Shown here one piece after another: positions 50,290 through 58,163 of a stretch of DNA of 64,000 bases (the stretch's first letter is position 1; the number at the start of each line of letters is the position of its first letter). Origin of the DNA: Candidatus Rokuibacteriota bacterium (GTDB lineage: Bacteria; Methylomirabilota; Methylomirabilia; Rokubacteriales; CSP1-6). Location of the stretch: positions 62,001-126,000 of the forward strand of contig QHSU01000059.1 of NCBI GenBank assembly GCA_003220535.1, given 5' to 3'. Both the position numbers and the translations under genes were made by a program. The notes beneath the pieces were generated by a model. The model was not told where the DNA came from and made no database searches. It worked only from the letters and a program-made list of their open reading frames with translations.

Positions 50290-52694
50290 GGTGCGTGATG
50301 GCTCCGTCAGAGAGGCGTATCGCGACTCCAGGCCTGGCTAGTTTGATGAGTCTCGGCTTGCTGTTAGGCATCGCCGAGCCTGTTGGTTCCTATGAACCCG
50401 AGACCCACAGGGAGATCAGCGCTACTGCGATCAATCGGTCGAGCCTGGACGACGTCCTGAAGACTCAGTACGGCGTTGACGAAGGAATTCTATTCGCGAT
50501 CAACGGGGAAAACGTGCGCACCTGGGTGGAGATCGGAGCGGTCCGAGAGGACGTTCCACCATTCCGGTCGCTCAATCACTTCCACAATCCGCTCAAGCCC
50601 TGGGCGCAGGCGGGCGGGCTTCTCGGGCAATCGTCTGTCTACTGGCAACAGACTCTTAATCAGGGTATCGGCGGAACGTGGTCTTGGCCGATGGCGCGCC
50701 AACGGCTTTTCGACTTCTTGACTCTGCCGAGTCCGGTCGCGCGAGAGCAAGCGCTCGCTGATACTGCCCGGGCCCTCGGGCACGTGATGCATTTGGTGCA
50801 GGACGCTGCCTCACCTGCACATACCCGCGAGGATCCGCATCCGATTCACGACGGCTATGAAGCCCGTATTGAGGAGTTACGGGCGAGCCTCGACGCCGCT
50901 CTCCGATCTCGCTTCGAGGGTCTCCTGGCCGCCCCGTCGATCTTGCCGGCAACCTCGGTCTTCACTCCAACGGGAGATCCTCAGGCGCCGGTTCCAGTGG
51001 CCAGGTCGATCGACAGCGACACCTACCGGGGAACCGTGCAGTCGTATGCAATCGGAGCCCAAGTCGGCCTGGCTGAATACACCAATGGCGGCTATGTAAG
51101 TGATGACACGATTTTCCTGGACTTCGCGCTTCCTCGACGCGAGAGCCTGGGCGCGGGATTCTTCGATCCCCCGGCCGGCACTTCCGGCGCGAGGCAATAT
51201 TTCCCGAAGGTCAGGGAGGGCGATGCCATTCCGCACTTTGTGGCGGAGGGCGCGCTGCTCGAGCGTCTCCGGTTCCGGGGGCAACCGCTCGGCGGTTTCA
51301 TCCTCGACGACAAGGTCTACGAGGACTACGCTGTCCAGCTGCTGCCACGTGCCGTGGGCTACTCGGCCGCCCTGCTGAACTACTTCCTCCGGAGCAATTT
51401 CGATTTCACGATCGAGCCGAACGGAAACGATCCTGCCAGGCGCGACTTGACGATACGCATTCCTCCTTCGCTCTCCGCTGAGACCATGGACGGGACGTTC
51501 ACCCTGTACGCCGACGACCGGGACGGTATACGGAGCCCGGTCCCTGGGGCATCCATCACAGCAGCCTTACCCAGAGGAGCGTCTGCGCAGACCGTTTTCA
51601 CTCCTGCCTCTGGCGTCCGGGCGTACGTCCTCGTCTTCCACGGTACCCTCGGCAATGAGCCGGCGGCGGTGGCCGGCAAAGTTTCGCCCGTGGGGCCCTT
51701 CGTGTTCGCGATCCAGGGAACAGCCGAGTTTTCGGGCGAAGAGGAGCGGGCCAGCGTCATAGAGGTCGACACCCCCTCCACCTTCAGAGCCGTGGAGAGG
51801 CGGTCCAAGGACGCGCGGAAGCAGCGGGCGAAGGGCACGTTCTTCTCTCCCGTGACGAGCGACCCCGGTCAGCACCTGAAGCGGGTGTCGCTGGAGTTCG
51901 ATCCGCGGATGGTGGGCACGGGGCCTGTGCAGTTCCTGCTGGATGACGTGGACGTGGGCGTCGAGTGGAATCAGGCAACCTCTACCGTTCAGGACCCGAA
52001 CAGGTGGGAGATTCGTGTCGACCTGCCGGCCTTCTATGGTGGTGGCGGAGGAATCCTCGTACCGAACGTTCCCCGGTTCGTGGTGATCGAAACGATGGGC
52101 GGAGTCAAGATCAAGACTCCTCTTGTCTGGTGGCGAAGCGTCAGCTCACTCGCCGAAGCCAGGGCGGCGCAAGAGACCGTCACGGCGTGTCCGCTGGAAC
52201 TGCGATGCGAAGAAGTGGTCAGCAACGGCACCGTCTTGCAAGCGCTCGTGTTCTTCGGTGACGGCAATGGAGAGGGGCGCGATAGAACACCGACGGGCCA
52301 ACGTCATCCCCTGACGGCCGTCCATACTTCCGTTGGCTTCACCCCGACCGGGGTGGTCGCTGGTTACGGCGTGGGAACCGTCGACCAGAGCGGGAATCTC
52401 AACTGCTTCACCGGATGCACACCGGCTGCTTCGTGCTCGACCAGCACCGTCAACATCTTCGCGGCATCGGCCAGTCAGGGGCCCGTGTGGACCAAGGATG
52501 AGTTTTTCATCGGCCTCGGTGACTTGAGCGGCGGGCGGAAGCCCGCGAACACCTGCGTGCGGCCGAATCCGGCACGGCCCGCAGCCCCGGACCTCCCTGA
52601 GTTACGCTTCCGACGTGACTACCTGCCACCGGATCAGAGTCGGTTTCAGGAGTTCGCCGTGACGCCCCCGGAGTACGAGATCACACTCAAGTGA
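50286..52694 (+). CDS. Secreted zinc phospholipase C/S1-P1-like domain protein
   Basis: An 802-aa exported protein whose first 200 residues resemble zinc-dependent phospholipase C: the probable mature N-terminus YEPETHREIS, the mid motif SLNHFHNPL, and LGHVMHLVQDAASPAHTRED, the His/Asp/Glu pattern that binds three zincs in that fold. The remaining 600 residues are beta-rich and unrecognised, ending with a Cys-rich patch (LNCFTGCTPAASC) and QEFAVTPPEYEITLK. A phosphodiesterase or phospholipase acting outside the cell is plausible. The start is at 50286 (ATGA overlap), or the ATG four codons later. Confidence 0.7.
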   Translation: MRCVMAPSERRIATPGLASLMSLGLLLGIAEPVGSYEPETHREISATAINRSSLDDVLKTQYGVDEGILFAINGENVRTWVEIGAVREDVPPFRSLNHFHNPLKPWAQAGGLLGQSSVYWQQTLNQGIGGTWSWPMARQRLFDFLTLPSPVAREQALADTARALGHVMHLVQDAASPAHTREDPHPIHDGYEARIEELRASLDAALRSRFEGLLAAPSILPATSVFTPTGDPQAPVPVARSIDSDTYRGTVQSYAIGAQVGLAEYTNGGYVSDDTIFLDFALPRRESLGAGFFDPPAGTSGARQYFPKVREGDAIPHFVAEGALLERLRFRGQPLGGFILDDKVYEDYAVQLLPRAVGYSAALLNYFLRSNFDFTIEPNGNDPARRDLTIRIPPSLSAETMDGTFTLYADDRDGIRSPVPGASITAALPRGASAQTVFTPASGVRAYVLVFHGTLGNEPAAVAGKVSPVGPFVFAIQGTAEFSGEEERASVIEVDTPSTFRAVERRSKDARKQRAKGTFFSPVTSDPGQHLKRVSLEFDPRMVGTGPVQFLLDDVDVGVEWNQATSTVQDPNRWEIRVDLPAFYGGGGGILVPNVPRFVVIETMGGVKIKTPLVWWRSVSSLAEARAAQETVTACPLELRCEEVVSNGTVLQALVFFGDGNGEGRDRTPTGQRHPLTAVHTSVGFTPTGVVAGYGVGTVDQSGNLNCFTGCTPAASCSTSTVNIFAASASQGPVWTKDEFFIGLGDLSGGRKPANTCVRPNPARPAAPDLPELRFRRDYLPPDQSRFQEFAVTPPEYEITLK

Positions 52695-52720
52695 ACGCAC
52701 CGAATAGGAGGTCGAGATCG

Positions 52721-53269
52721 ATGGCGGGCGGTGGAAGCCTCTTCGCCTTCCTCTTCGGCCTGGCGCTCGTCGGCGCCGCCGGGTGCGTCTATCCCGGGGC
52801 GGACGTGCCTTATGTGCAGACCCCGGACGAGGTCGTGGTCGAGATGTTGCAGCTGGCCCGCGTGGACCGGAACGACGTCGTCTACGACCTGGGCTCGGGC
52901 GACGGACGGCTCGTGATCGCGGCGGCGCGCGACTTCGGCGCGCGCGGCGTGGGTATCGAGATCGATCCGCGACTGGTCGCCCAGAGCGCCGAGTCGGCGC
53001 GGCGCGCGGGTGTCAGCGAACGCGTGAGATTTCGCGAAGGGGACCTCTTCCAGACCGAGCTCGCCGACGCCACCGTGGTGATGCTCTACCTGTCGCGCGA
53101 GCTGAACTTGCGACTACGGCCGAAGCTCCTGCGAGAGCTTCGGCCCGGCGCGCGCATCGTCTCGCACGTGTTCGACATGGGCGACTGGGTGCCGAACCGG
53201 ACGATCCGCGTCGAGGCCCGAGAGCGTTCCGCGCAAGTCTTTCTCTGGATCGTTCCGCCGAAGTCCTGA
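52721..53269 (+). CDS. Lipoprotein-like class I SAM methyltransferase
   Basis: A 182-aa protein from ATG 52721, which has AGGAGG 9 bases upstream; an earlier GTG at 52691 overlapping the previous stop has none. The N-terminus SLFAFLFGLALVGAAGC looks like a lipoprotein signal with Cys at 22. The rest is a Rossmann methyltransferase: PDEVVVEMLQLARV, VVYDLGSGDGRLVIAAA and GVGIEIDP. The layout is of the FAM173-like lysine methyltransferase group, members of which are membrane-anchored. SAM is cytoplasmic, so either the segment is a membrane anchor with the enzyme inside, or the domain has another role. Confidence 0.75.
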   Translation: MAGGGSLFAFLFGLALVGAAGCVYPGADVPYVQTPDEVVVEMLQLARVDRNDVVYDLGSGDGRLVIAAARDFGARGVGIEIDPRLVAQSAESARRAGVSERVRFREGDLFQTELADATVVMLYLSRELNLRLRPKLLRELRPGARIVSHVFDMGDWVPNRTIRVEARERSAQVFLWIVPPKS

Positions 53270-53352
53270 GCAGCGGCGAATCCGAATCCTCCGCGACTGA
53301 GCGAGCTGATTTTTTGTGCCGCGGAGAGGAACTCGCTTGCCGGGGTCACGCC

Positions 53353-54483
53353 TCAGGCGTAGACGCGCTCGATCCGGCTGCCGACGCGACAGACGATCTC
53401 CCAGGGAATCGACCCGATGGTGTCCGCCATCTCGCGGGCATCGATCCGGTCGCCGCCCTGACGCCCGATGAGCACGACCTCGTCGCCGGGCGAGACGTCG
53501 AGACCGGTCACGTCCACCATGAGCATGTCCATGCAGACCGATCCCACGATCGGCGCGCGGCGGCCTCGGATCAGGACGGCGCCGCGGCCCGCCAGCCTGA
53601 GGTCGAGCCCGTCGGCGTAGCCCGCCGGCACGATCGCGATCGTCGTCGGTCGCCCGGCGGTGAAGCGAGCGCCGTAACCCGTGACCTCGCCGGCGCGCAG
53701 GCCCTTGACGGCGGTCACGCGGCTGGCGAGCGTCATCACCGGCGTCAGCGCGATCGCGGAGACGAGGGGCGGCGGCACGATACCGTAGAGCAAGAGGCCC
53801 GGACGCACGCGATCGAACCACACGCGCGGGTCGCGCACGAGCGCGGCGCTGTTGGCCGCGTGGCGGTAGCGCGGGTGCGCGCCGAGCGCCCGCACGTCGG
53901 CGAGCACCTGCTCGAAGCGCCGGCGCTGCTCGTCGAAGAGCGTCGAGCCGGGATCGTCGGCCGTCGCGAAGTGCGTGAAGACGGCGTCGAGGTCGAGGTT
54001 CTCGCTCCGGAGCAGCTCGGGCAGCGTGCGCCGCAGGTTGTCGAAGCGGAACCCGAGCCGGTTCATGCCCGTGTCGATCTTCAAGTGGTAGCGGAGGCGC
54101 TGCTTGCGTCGCGCCGCGGCCGCCTGCACGGCGCGCGCGGCGCCCGGCGACGAGATCGTCGGCGTCAGGCGGCAGTCGAACAGGCCGTCGAGGTCGCTGA
54201 CGCTGAGCGCGCCGAAGATGAGGATGTCGGCGCGCACGCCCGCCGCCCTCAGCGCCGCCCCTTCCTCTATATCGGCGCACGCCAGGAGGTCGGCGCCGGC
54301 GTCCTCGAGCGCCCGCCCGACCTGCGCCGCACCGTGGCCATACGCGTTGGCCTTCACGACGGCGATGACCCGCGGAGTCCCCGCCGGCCGCTCCCGCGCC
54401 AGGTGGTCGACGATCGCCCGGTAGTTCGCCTTGAGCGCTCCGAGATCGACGCGCGCTACCGTCGGCCGAACTCTCTCAGCCAT
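53353..54483 (-). CDS. alr: Alanine racemase
   Basis: A 376-aa PLP enzyme converting L- to D-alanine for peptidoglycan. The PLP lysine is K44 in VVKANAYGHGA; the catalytic Tyr lies in VTGYGARFTAG, followed by the GYADGLDLRL and SVCMDMLMVDVT motifs. The start MAERVRPTVARVDL was chosen at 54483, because the in-frame extension to 54606 runs through a palindromic repeat element. The ribosome site is weak; the leader is instead occupied by that element, 20 bases upstream, which could influence translation. Confidence 0.95.
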   Translation of the reverse strand: MAERVRPTVARVDLGALKANYRAIVDHLARERPAGTPRVIAVVKANAYGHGAAQVGRALEDAGADLLACADIEEGAALRAAGVRADILIFGALSVSDLDGLFDCRLTPTISSPGAARAVQAAAARRKQRLRYHLKIDTGMNRLGFRFDNLRRTLPELLRSENLDLDAVFTHFATADDPGSTLFDEQRRRFEQVLADVRALGAHPRYRHAANSAALVRDPRVWFDRVRPGLLLYGIVPPPLVSAIALTPVMTLASRVTAVKGLRAGEVTGYGARFTAGRPTTIAIVPAGYADGLDLRLAGRGAVLIRGRRAPIVGSVCMDMLMVDVTGLDVSPGDEVVLIGRQGGDRIDAREMADTIGSIPWEIVCRVGSRIERVYA

Positions 54484-54502
54484 TCGAGTCTCGGTGGCGG
54501 CC

Positions 54503-54651
54503 GGGGGCGGGAGCGGCAAGGGGGCCGGGGGGTGCCCCATCGGCTCCGTCACCCACTCGCCCGAATCGCAGCTCTTCGAGCTGCGGACGGGACGAGGGGG
54601 TCCCACTACGCCGATAGGGCACCCCCCGGCCCCCTTGCCGCTCCCGCCCCC
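54503..54651 (-). repeat. Palindromic element A (42-bp stem, 65-base structured loop)
   Basis: Left arm 54503-54544 and right arm 54610-54651 pair at 41 of 42 positions. The 65-base loop contains CGCAGCTC-TTC-GAGCTGCG (8-bp hairpin) and GGGAC-GAGGGG-GTCCC. The loop and inner stem recur, inverted, in element B, while the outer stem (GCGGGAGCGGCAAGGGGG side) differs. It ends 20 bases before the alanine racemase start. An RNA, cruciform DNA or MITE-like mobile unit are all possible. Confidence 0.85.
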
Positions 54652-54778
54652 GCCCGTTAACGCGCCAGCTCATATTCAAAATCGCCGCCCGCTGCGTCTC
54701 CCGCTCGCCCGAATCGATCTCGTTTCTCGATGTCATCTCTAGGGCGAAGTCAGAACAATAGATAAACCGGCGACGGAA

Positions 54779-54928
54779 GGCGGGCGTGGGCGGCAGGGCC
54801 GCCGGGGGGTGCTCCACTGGCGGAGTGGGACCCCCTCGTCCCGCGCGCAGCTCGAAGAGCTGCGATTCGGGCGAGTGGGTGACGGAGCCGTGGAGCACCC
54901 CCCGGCGGCCCTGCCGCCCACGCCCGCC
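54779..54928 (+). repeat. Palindromic element B (39-bp perfect stem, 72-base loop)
   Basis: Left arm 54779-54817 and right arm 54890-54928 are perfect reverse complements. The loop is nearly the reverse complement of element A's loop. The shared inner stem contains GCCGGGGGGTGC. The outer stem (GGCGGGCGTGGGCGGCAGGG) is unlike A's but equally self-complementary. It starts 19 bases after the CoA-transferase stop. The spacer 54652-54778 holds no gene; a 13-base CTCGCCCGAATCG stretch there echoes the loop. Confidence 0.85.
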
Positions 54929-54947
54929 GAGCGCCCGGCATCGACGA

Positions 54948-56141
54948 TCAAATCGATCCGTCGGCTTCGAGCGCGTTGATGTCGTCATCGCTGTAGCCGA
55001 GCTCTTTCAAGACTTCGCGGCGGTGCTGACCGAGGAGGGGAGCGGCGGAGATGGTCGTCGGCGACGCCGAGAGCTTGACCGGATTGCCCACGGTGACGTA
55101 GCGCCCGCGCACGGGATGCTCGATCTCGACGATCATGTCGCGGGCCCGCAGGTGGGGATCGCTCAGTACCTCGCCGGTGTCGAGGCACGCCCCGCAGGGC
55201 ACGCCCGCGCCGGCCAGCACCTTCATGACGTCATGCTTCGAGCGCTTGGACGTCCACGCTTCCACCAGCGCGTTGACGTCGTCCTTGTGCTGCCAGCGCG
55301 CCTCGGCCGTCTCGTAACGGGGATCACCGACCAGATCGTCGCGGCCGATGGCGTGAAGCAGCGGATGCCACATCTGCTGCGGCACGAAGATGAAAACATA
55401 GTCGTTGGCGCCGCCGGGATGGCAACGATACGTTGTCCCCGGCACCCCGGCGCCGAGCTGGTTGCCGGTCCGCTCACCGGGCTTGCCGAGGCGCTGGTGA
55501 TCGCGCAGGCTGACCCGGATCAGATTGACCACCGCGTCCTGCATCGACACCTCGACCTGCTGGCCTTCGCCGGTGAGGTGGCGCTGCATGAGCGCGGCGA
55601 GGATCCCGATCACACAGTGCATCCCGGTGCCCGAGTCGCCGATGGACGGCCAGACGTAGGTCGGCGGGCTGTCGGGGAAGCCCGTGACGCTCATGGCCCC
55701 GCCCATCGCCTGCGCGATCGGCTCGTAGCTCTTGTAGTCGCTGTAGGGCCCGTACGAGCCAAAGCCCTTGATGCTCGCGTAGACCAGGCGCGGGTTGAGC
55801 TGGTGGACGATCGCATAGCCGAAGCCGAGACGCTCGAGGACACCCGGGCCGAAGTTCTCCAGGAGCACGTCGGCGGTCTTCAGCAGGGTGCCGAACACGT
55901 CCTTGGCGCGCGCGTTCTTGAGATTGAGCGTGAGGCTGCGCTTGTTGCCGTTGAACGACAGATAGAACAGGCTGTCCGCGTCGGGACGATCCTTGAGCAT
56001 GGTCCGGGCTGGGTCGCCCCGGGCCGGCTCTTCGACCTTGATCACATCGGCGCCGAGCCAGGCCAGCATCTGACCGCAGGAGGGGCCCGCCTGATTGTTC
56101 GTGATGTCGACGACGCGGATTCCGGACAGCGCCCCGCTCAT
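54948..56141 (-). CDS. CaiB/BaiF family III CoA-transferase
   Basis: A 397-aa enzyme: GIRVVDITNNQAGPSCGQML, WLGADVIKVEEPARGDPAR, NGNKRSLTLNLKNARAKD and KGFGSYGPYSDYKSYEP. The catalytic Asp is in PSIGDSGTGMHCVIG. It would transfer CoA to a carboxylic acid, making an acyl-CoA for degradation. It is the third gene of a minus-strand operon (SBP-like protein, dienelactone hydrolase-like protein, CoA-transferase) with a 19-base gap upstream and an AAAGGA site. Element B follows its stop and may end the transcript. Confidence 0.93.
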   Translation of the reverse strand: MSGALSGIRVVDITNNQAGPSCGQMLAWLGADVIKVEEPARGDPARTMLKDRPDADSLFYLSFNGNKRSLTLNLKNARAKDVFGTLLKTADVLLENFGPGVLERLGFGYAIVHQLNPRLVYASIKGFGSYGPYSDYKSYEPIAQAMGGAMSVTGFPDSPPTYVWPSIGDSGTGMHCVIGILAALMQRHLTGEGQQVEVSMQDAVVNLIRVSLRDHQRLGKPGERTGNQLGAGVPGTTYRCHPGGANDYVFIFVPQQMWHPLLHAIGRDDLVGDPRYETAEARWQHKDDVNALVEAWTSKRSKHDVMKVLAGAGVPCGACLDTGEVLSDPHLRARDMIVEIEHPVRGRYVTVGNPVKLSASPTTISAAPLLGQHRREVLKELGYSDDDINALEADGSI

Positions 56142-56160
56142 TGGCTGGTCCTTTGTGTGG

Positions 56161-57156
56161 TCAGAGCCCGAAGACTTTCTTGAGAAATGTCTTCACATCC
56201 TCGGGGGCCCGCCGGCGCGCCTCGCTGTCGCCCCCCACCATGGCGCCCCGGGTCAGACAGCTGCGCCCGTACGTGGCCGCCGAGCGCGTGATGTCCTCGC
56301 CGGTCGCGCGAACCGTGATGACGAACCGGTCGAGGTCCATCTTCATTTCGCAGTTCCGGCCGGTGACGACGTTCTTGGCGTGAACGGCAGGGCGAAGCGA
56401 GTCGAAGTCGTGATACGCATTCGCGTACACGATCACGTCCGCGTCGGCGCCTTTGGATTTGAACCACTGGGCGTAGTCGCGGCAGGGCGCGGCCGGCGTG
56501 TAGTCGTCACGGCCGCCGAGCAGGATCAGCAGCGGCGCGCCGGTGATCTGCTCCGACACTTGCCAGTCGCTGCAGTAGGGATACAGCGGCACGTGCGCCG
56601 CGAACCGCGTCTGATCCTCGATGACGGCGCGGCGGTACGGCTCCAGAGCCGTATAGAGGGCCACCTGTCCGCCCTTGGAGAATCCGATGACTCCGATGCG
56701 TTGCCGGTCCAGGCGCGGGTGTGTCGCCAGGAGCCGCAGAGCCGCCAGCGCGTCGGCCACGTTGGCGGCGGTCGCGAGCTGCGACTGATCAGTCGCCGTG
56801 TCCTTGATGTTCCGGGGCGTGAAGCTGTCCACGACGAAGGCGGCCACCCCGATGTCGCTCAGGTGGTCCGCCCACCAGAATTCGCGGTCGTGCGACACGC
56901 CGGCGCTGCCGTGCGCGATGACCATTGCCGGAACCGGACCGGTCGCGCCCTTGGGCAGGCGCAGCGTGCCGAAGATGACGGTCTGCTGGGTCGCCTGACG
57001 CCTCGCCAGCTGAAAATATGAGGTCGGCGTCACGCTCTCGAAATAGATCTTGCCCGTGCGCCCATCGGCGAGGTCTCGGACCCGAGGGTCCTCTGCCGTC
57101 GCCGTTCCGGCGACGAGGAGGACCAGCAGGGCCAGCGGCGCGGCGACCGACCTCAC
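56161..57156 (-). CDS. Exported dienelactone hydrolase-family protein
   Basis: A 331-aa alpha/beta hydrolase from a GTG that overlaps the upstream stop (GTGA). Signal peptide about 1-22 (LALLVLLVAGTATA). Oxyanion region PAMVIAHGSAGVS; nucleophile Ser in GVIGFSKGGQVALY; acid in LLGGRDDYTPAAPC; His in YANAYHDFDSL. All triad residues are present. The DDYTPAxPC motif is shared with the plus-strand paralogue at 59395. Probably a periplasmic esterase or lactonase. A C-terminal Cys-containing tail is an addition to the core. Confidence 0.88.
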   Translation of the reverse strand: MRSVAAPLALLVLLVAGTATAEDPRVRDLADGRTGKIYFESVTPTSYFQLARRQATQQTVIFGTLRLPKGATGPVPAMVIAHGSAGVSHDREFWWADHLSDIGVAAFVVDSFTPRNIKDTATDQSQLATAANVADALAALRLLATHPRLDRQRIGVIGFSKGGQVALYTALEPYRRAVIEDQTRFAAHVPLYPYCSDWQVSEQITGAPLLILLGGRDDYTPAAPCRDYAQWFKSKGADADVIVYANAYHDFDSLRPAVHAKNVVTGRNCEMKMDLDRFVITVRATGEDITRSAATYGRSCLTRGAMVGGDSEARRRAPEDVKTFLKKVFGL

Positions 57157-58043
57157 GCCGTGTCGGGCGGCGCCGCGACCACGTCCTCGTACCGGTGCCG
57201 TTTGGTGATCAGCCCTGAATGCTGGAAGACGTCGAGCGCGACCTCGAAGGCCGGGCGCGTGATCTCGACGTGCGGTGTCCAGCAGCCGAGCTTCTGGTAG
57301 TAAGCGATGGTCGAGGCGAGGACGGCCCGATCGATCTCCGGGAAGAAGGCCGATTCGGCCTCGGCGACTTTGGCGGCCGGCGTGGCGATGAGCCAGGCGC
57401 GGGCCTTCCGGTACGCGTGCATGAAGCGGCGGGCCATGTCCGTGCGCAGCCACTCCCGCGTCGCGGCGAGGCTCGAGAAAGCGCACGGGCCGATCGCCTC
57501 GCCGACCGAAGTCACGATGTGACCGACGCGGTCGTGTTCGAGCTGCTGCGGGGCCGGCCCCTGCTGGTGGATGTAGTCGCCCTCGCCCTTGCGGAAGGCC
57601 TGGTCCATCTGCCCGCTCGGAAGGTCGACGGCGCCGATGGCCGCATAGTCCAGGCCCCGCCGATGGCAGGCGTACTTGAACATGGCGAGCGGCTGGCCGC
57701 CGTGGTCGACGAGCACTTTCTTGCCCTTGAGCTTGTCCCAGTGGAACGCCCGATCGGGCGCGCGGGCGGTGAGGAAGAAGCCGTCCTTCTCGTTGATCTG
57801 GGCGAAGTGGACGGCCGGCGGCGCCTGGCCCTTCTCGAGCGGGCCGAAGGCCTGCGAGGGCGCCGACTGGCAGACGTGCACGGTCCCGTTCTGGAGCCCC
57901 TCGATGGCCGACTTGCCCGGCGGCGCGATCGAGTGCTTCGGCTGGAGCCCTTCGTCCTTCAGGAATCCGCCGGCGATCGTCGCGATCAGCGGCGAGTAAA
58001 ACGCCGAGAAGCGGGTGAACTGGATGTTGATCTCGTCGCTCAC
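57153..58043 (-). CDS. NMT1/SsuA-like substrate-binding-fold protein lacking a signal peptide
   Basis: A 296-aa type II periplasmic-binding-protein fold of the NMT1/THI5/SsuA kind (FYSPLIATIAGGFLKDEGL, SAIEGLQNGTVHVCQSAPS, LKGKKVLVDHGGQPLAMFKYA). The GTG start at 58043 follows GGGAGGGTTCC and is immediately followed by the mature fold, so no export signal is present. Longer frames upstream are antisense to the divergent CoA-transferase. It may be a cytoplasmic ligand-binding protein or an enzyme of THI5-like type rather than a transporter subunit. First gene of its operon. Confidence 0.82.
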   Translation of the reverse strand: MSDEINIQFTRFSAFYSPLIATIAGGFLKDEGLQPKHSIAPPGKSAIEGLQNGTVHVCQSAPSQAFGPLEKGQAPPAVHFAQINEKDGFFLTARAPDRAFHWDKLKGKKVLVDHGGQPLAMFKYACHRRGLDYAAIGAVDLPSGQMDQAFRKGEGDYIHQQGPAPQQLEHDRVGHIVTSVGEAIGPCAFSSLAATREWLRTDMARRFMHAYRKARAWLIATPAAKVAEAESAFFPEIDRAVLASTIAYYQKLGCWTPHVEITRPAFEVALDVFQHSGLITKRHRYEDVVAAPPDTA

Positions 58044-58163
58044 GGAACCCTCCCTCGTGCTGTCCGCCGAACCACAATCGCGCTCCCCCGCGCCGGAGTC
58101 AAGCGTGGACGACACCCGCTTGACCCCTGCTTCACGCGGCCCGTAGAATGCAGCCACCCGAGC

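Noticed and set aside
54503-54928. Palindromic elements as simple intrinsic terminators
   Set aside because: Stems of about 40 bp with large conserved structured loops and no T-runs exceed terminator needs; termination may be a side effect only.
57219-58163. N-terminal extension of the plus-strand CoA-transferase
   Set aside because: The extension is antisense to the SBP-like gene and the enzyme's natural N-terminus begins near the GTG at 58164.
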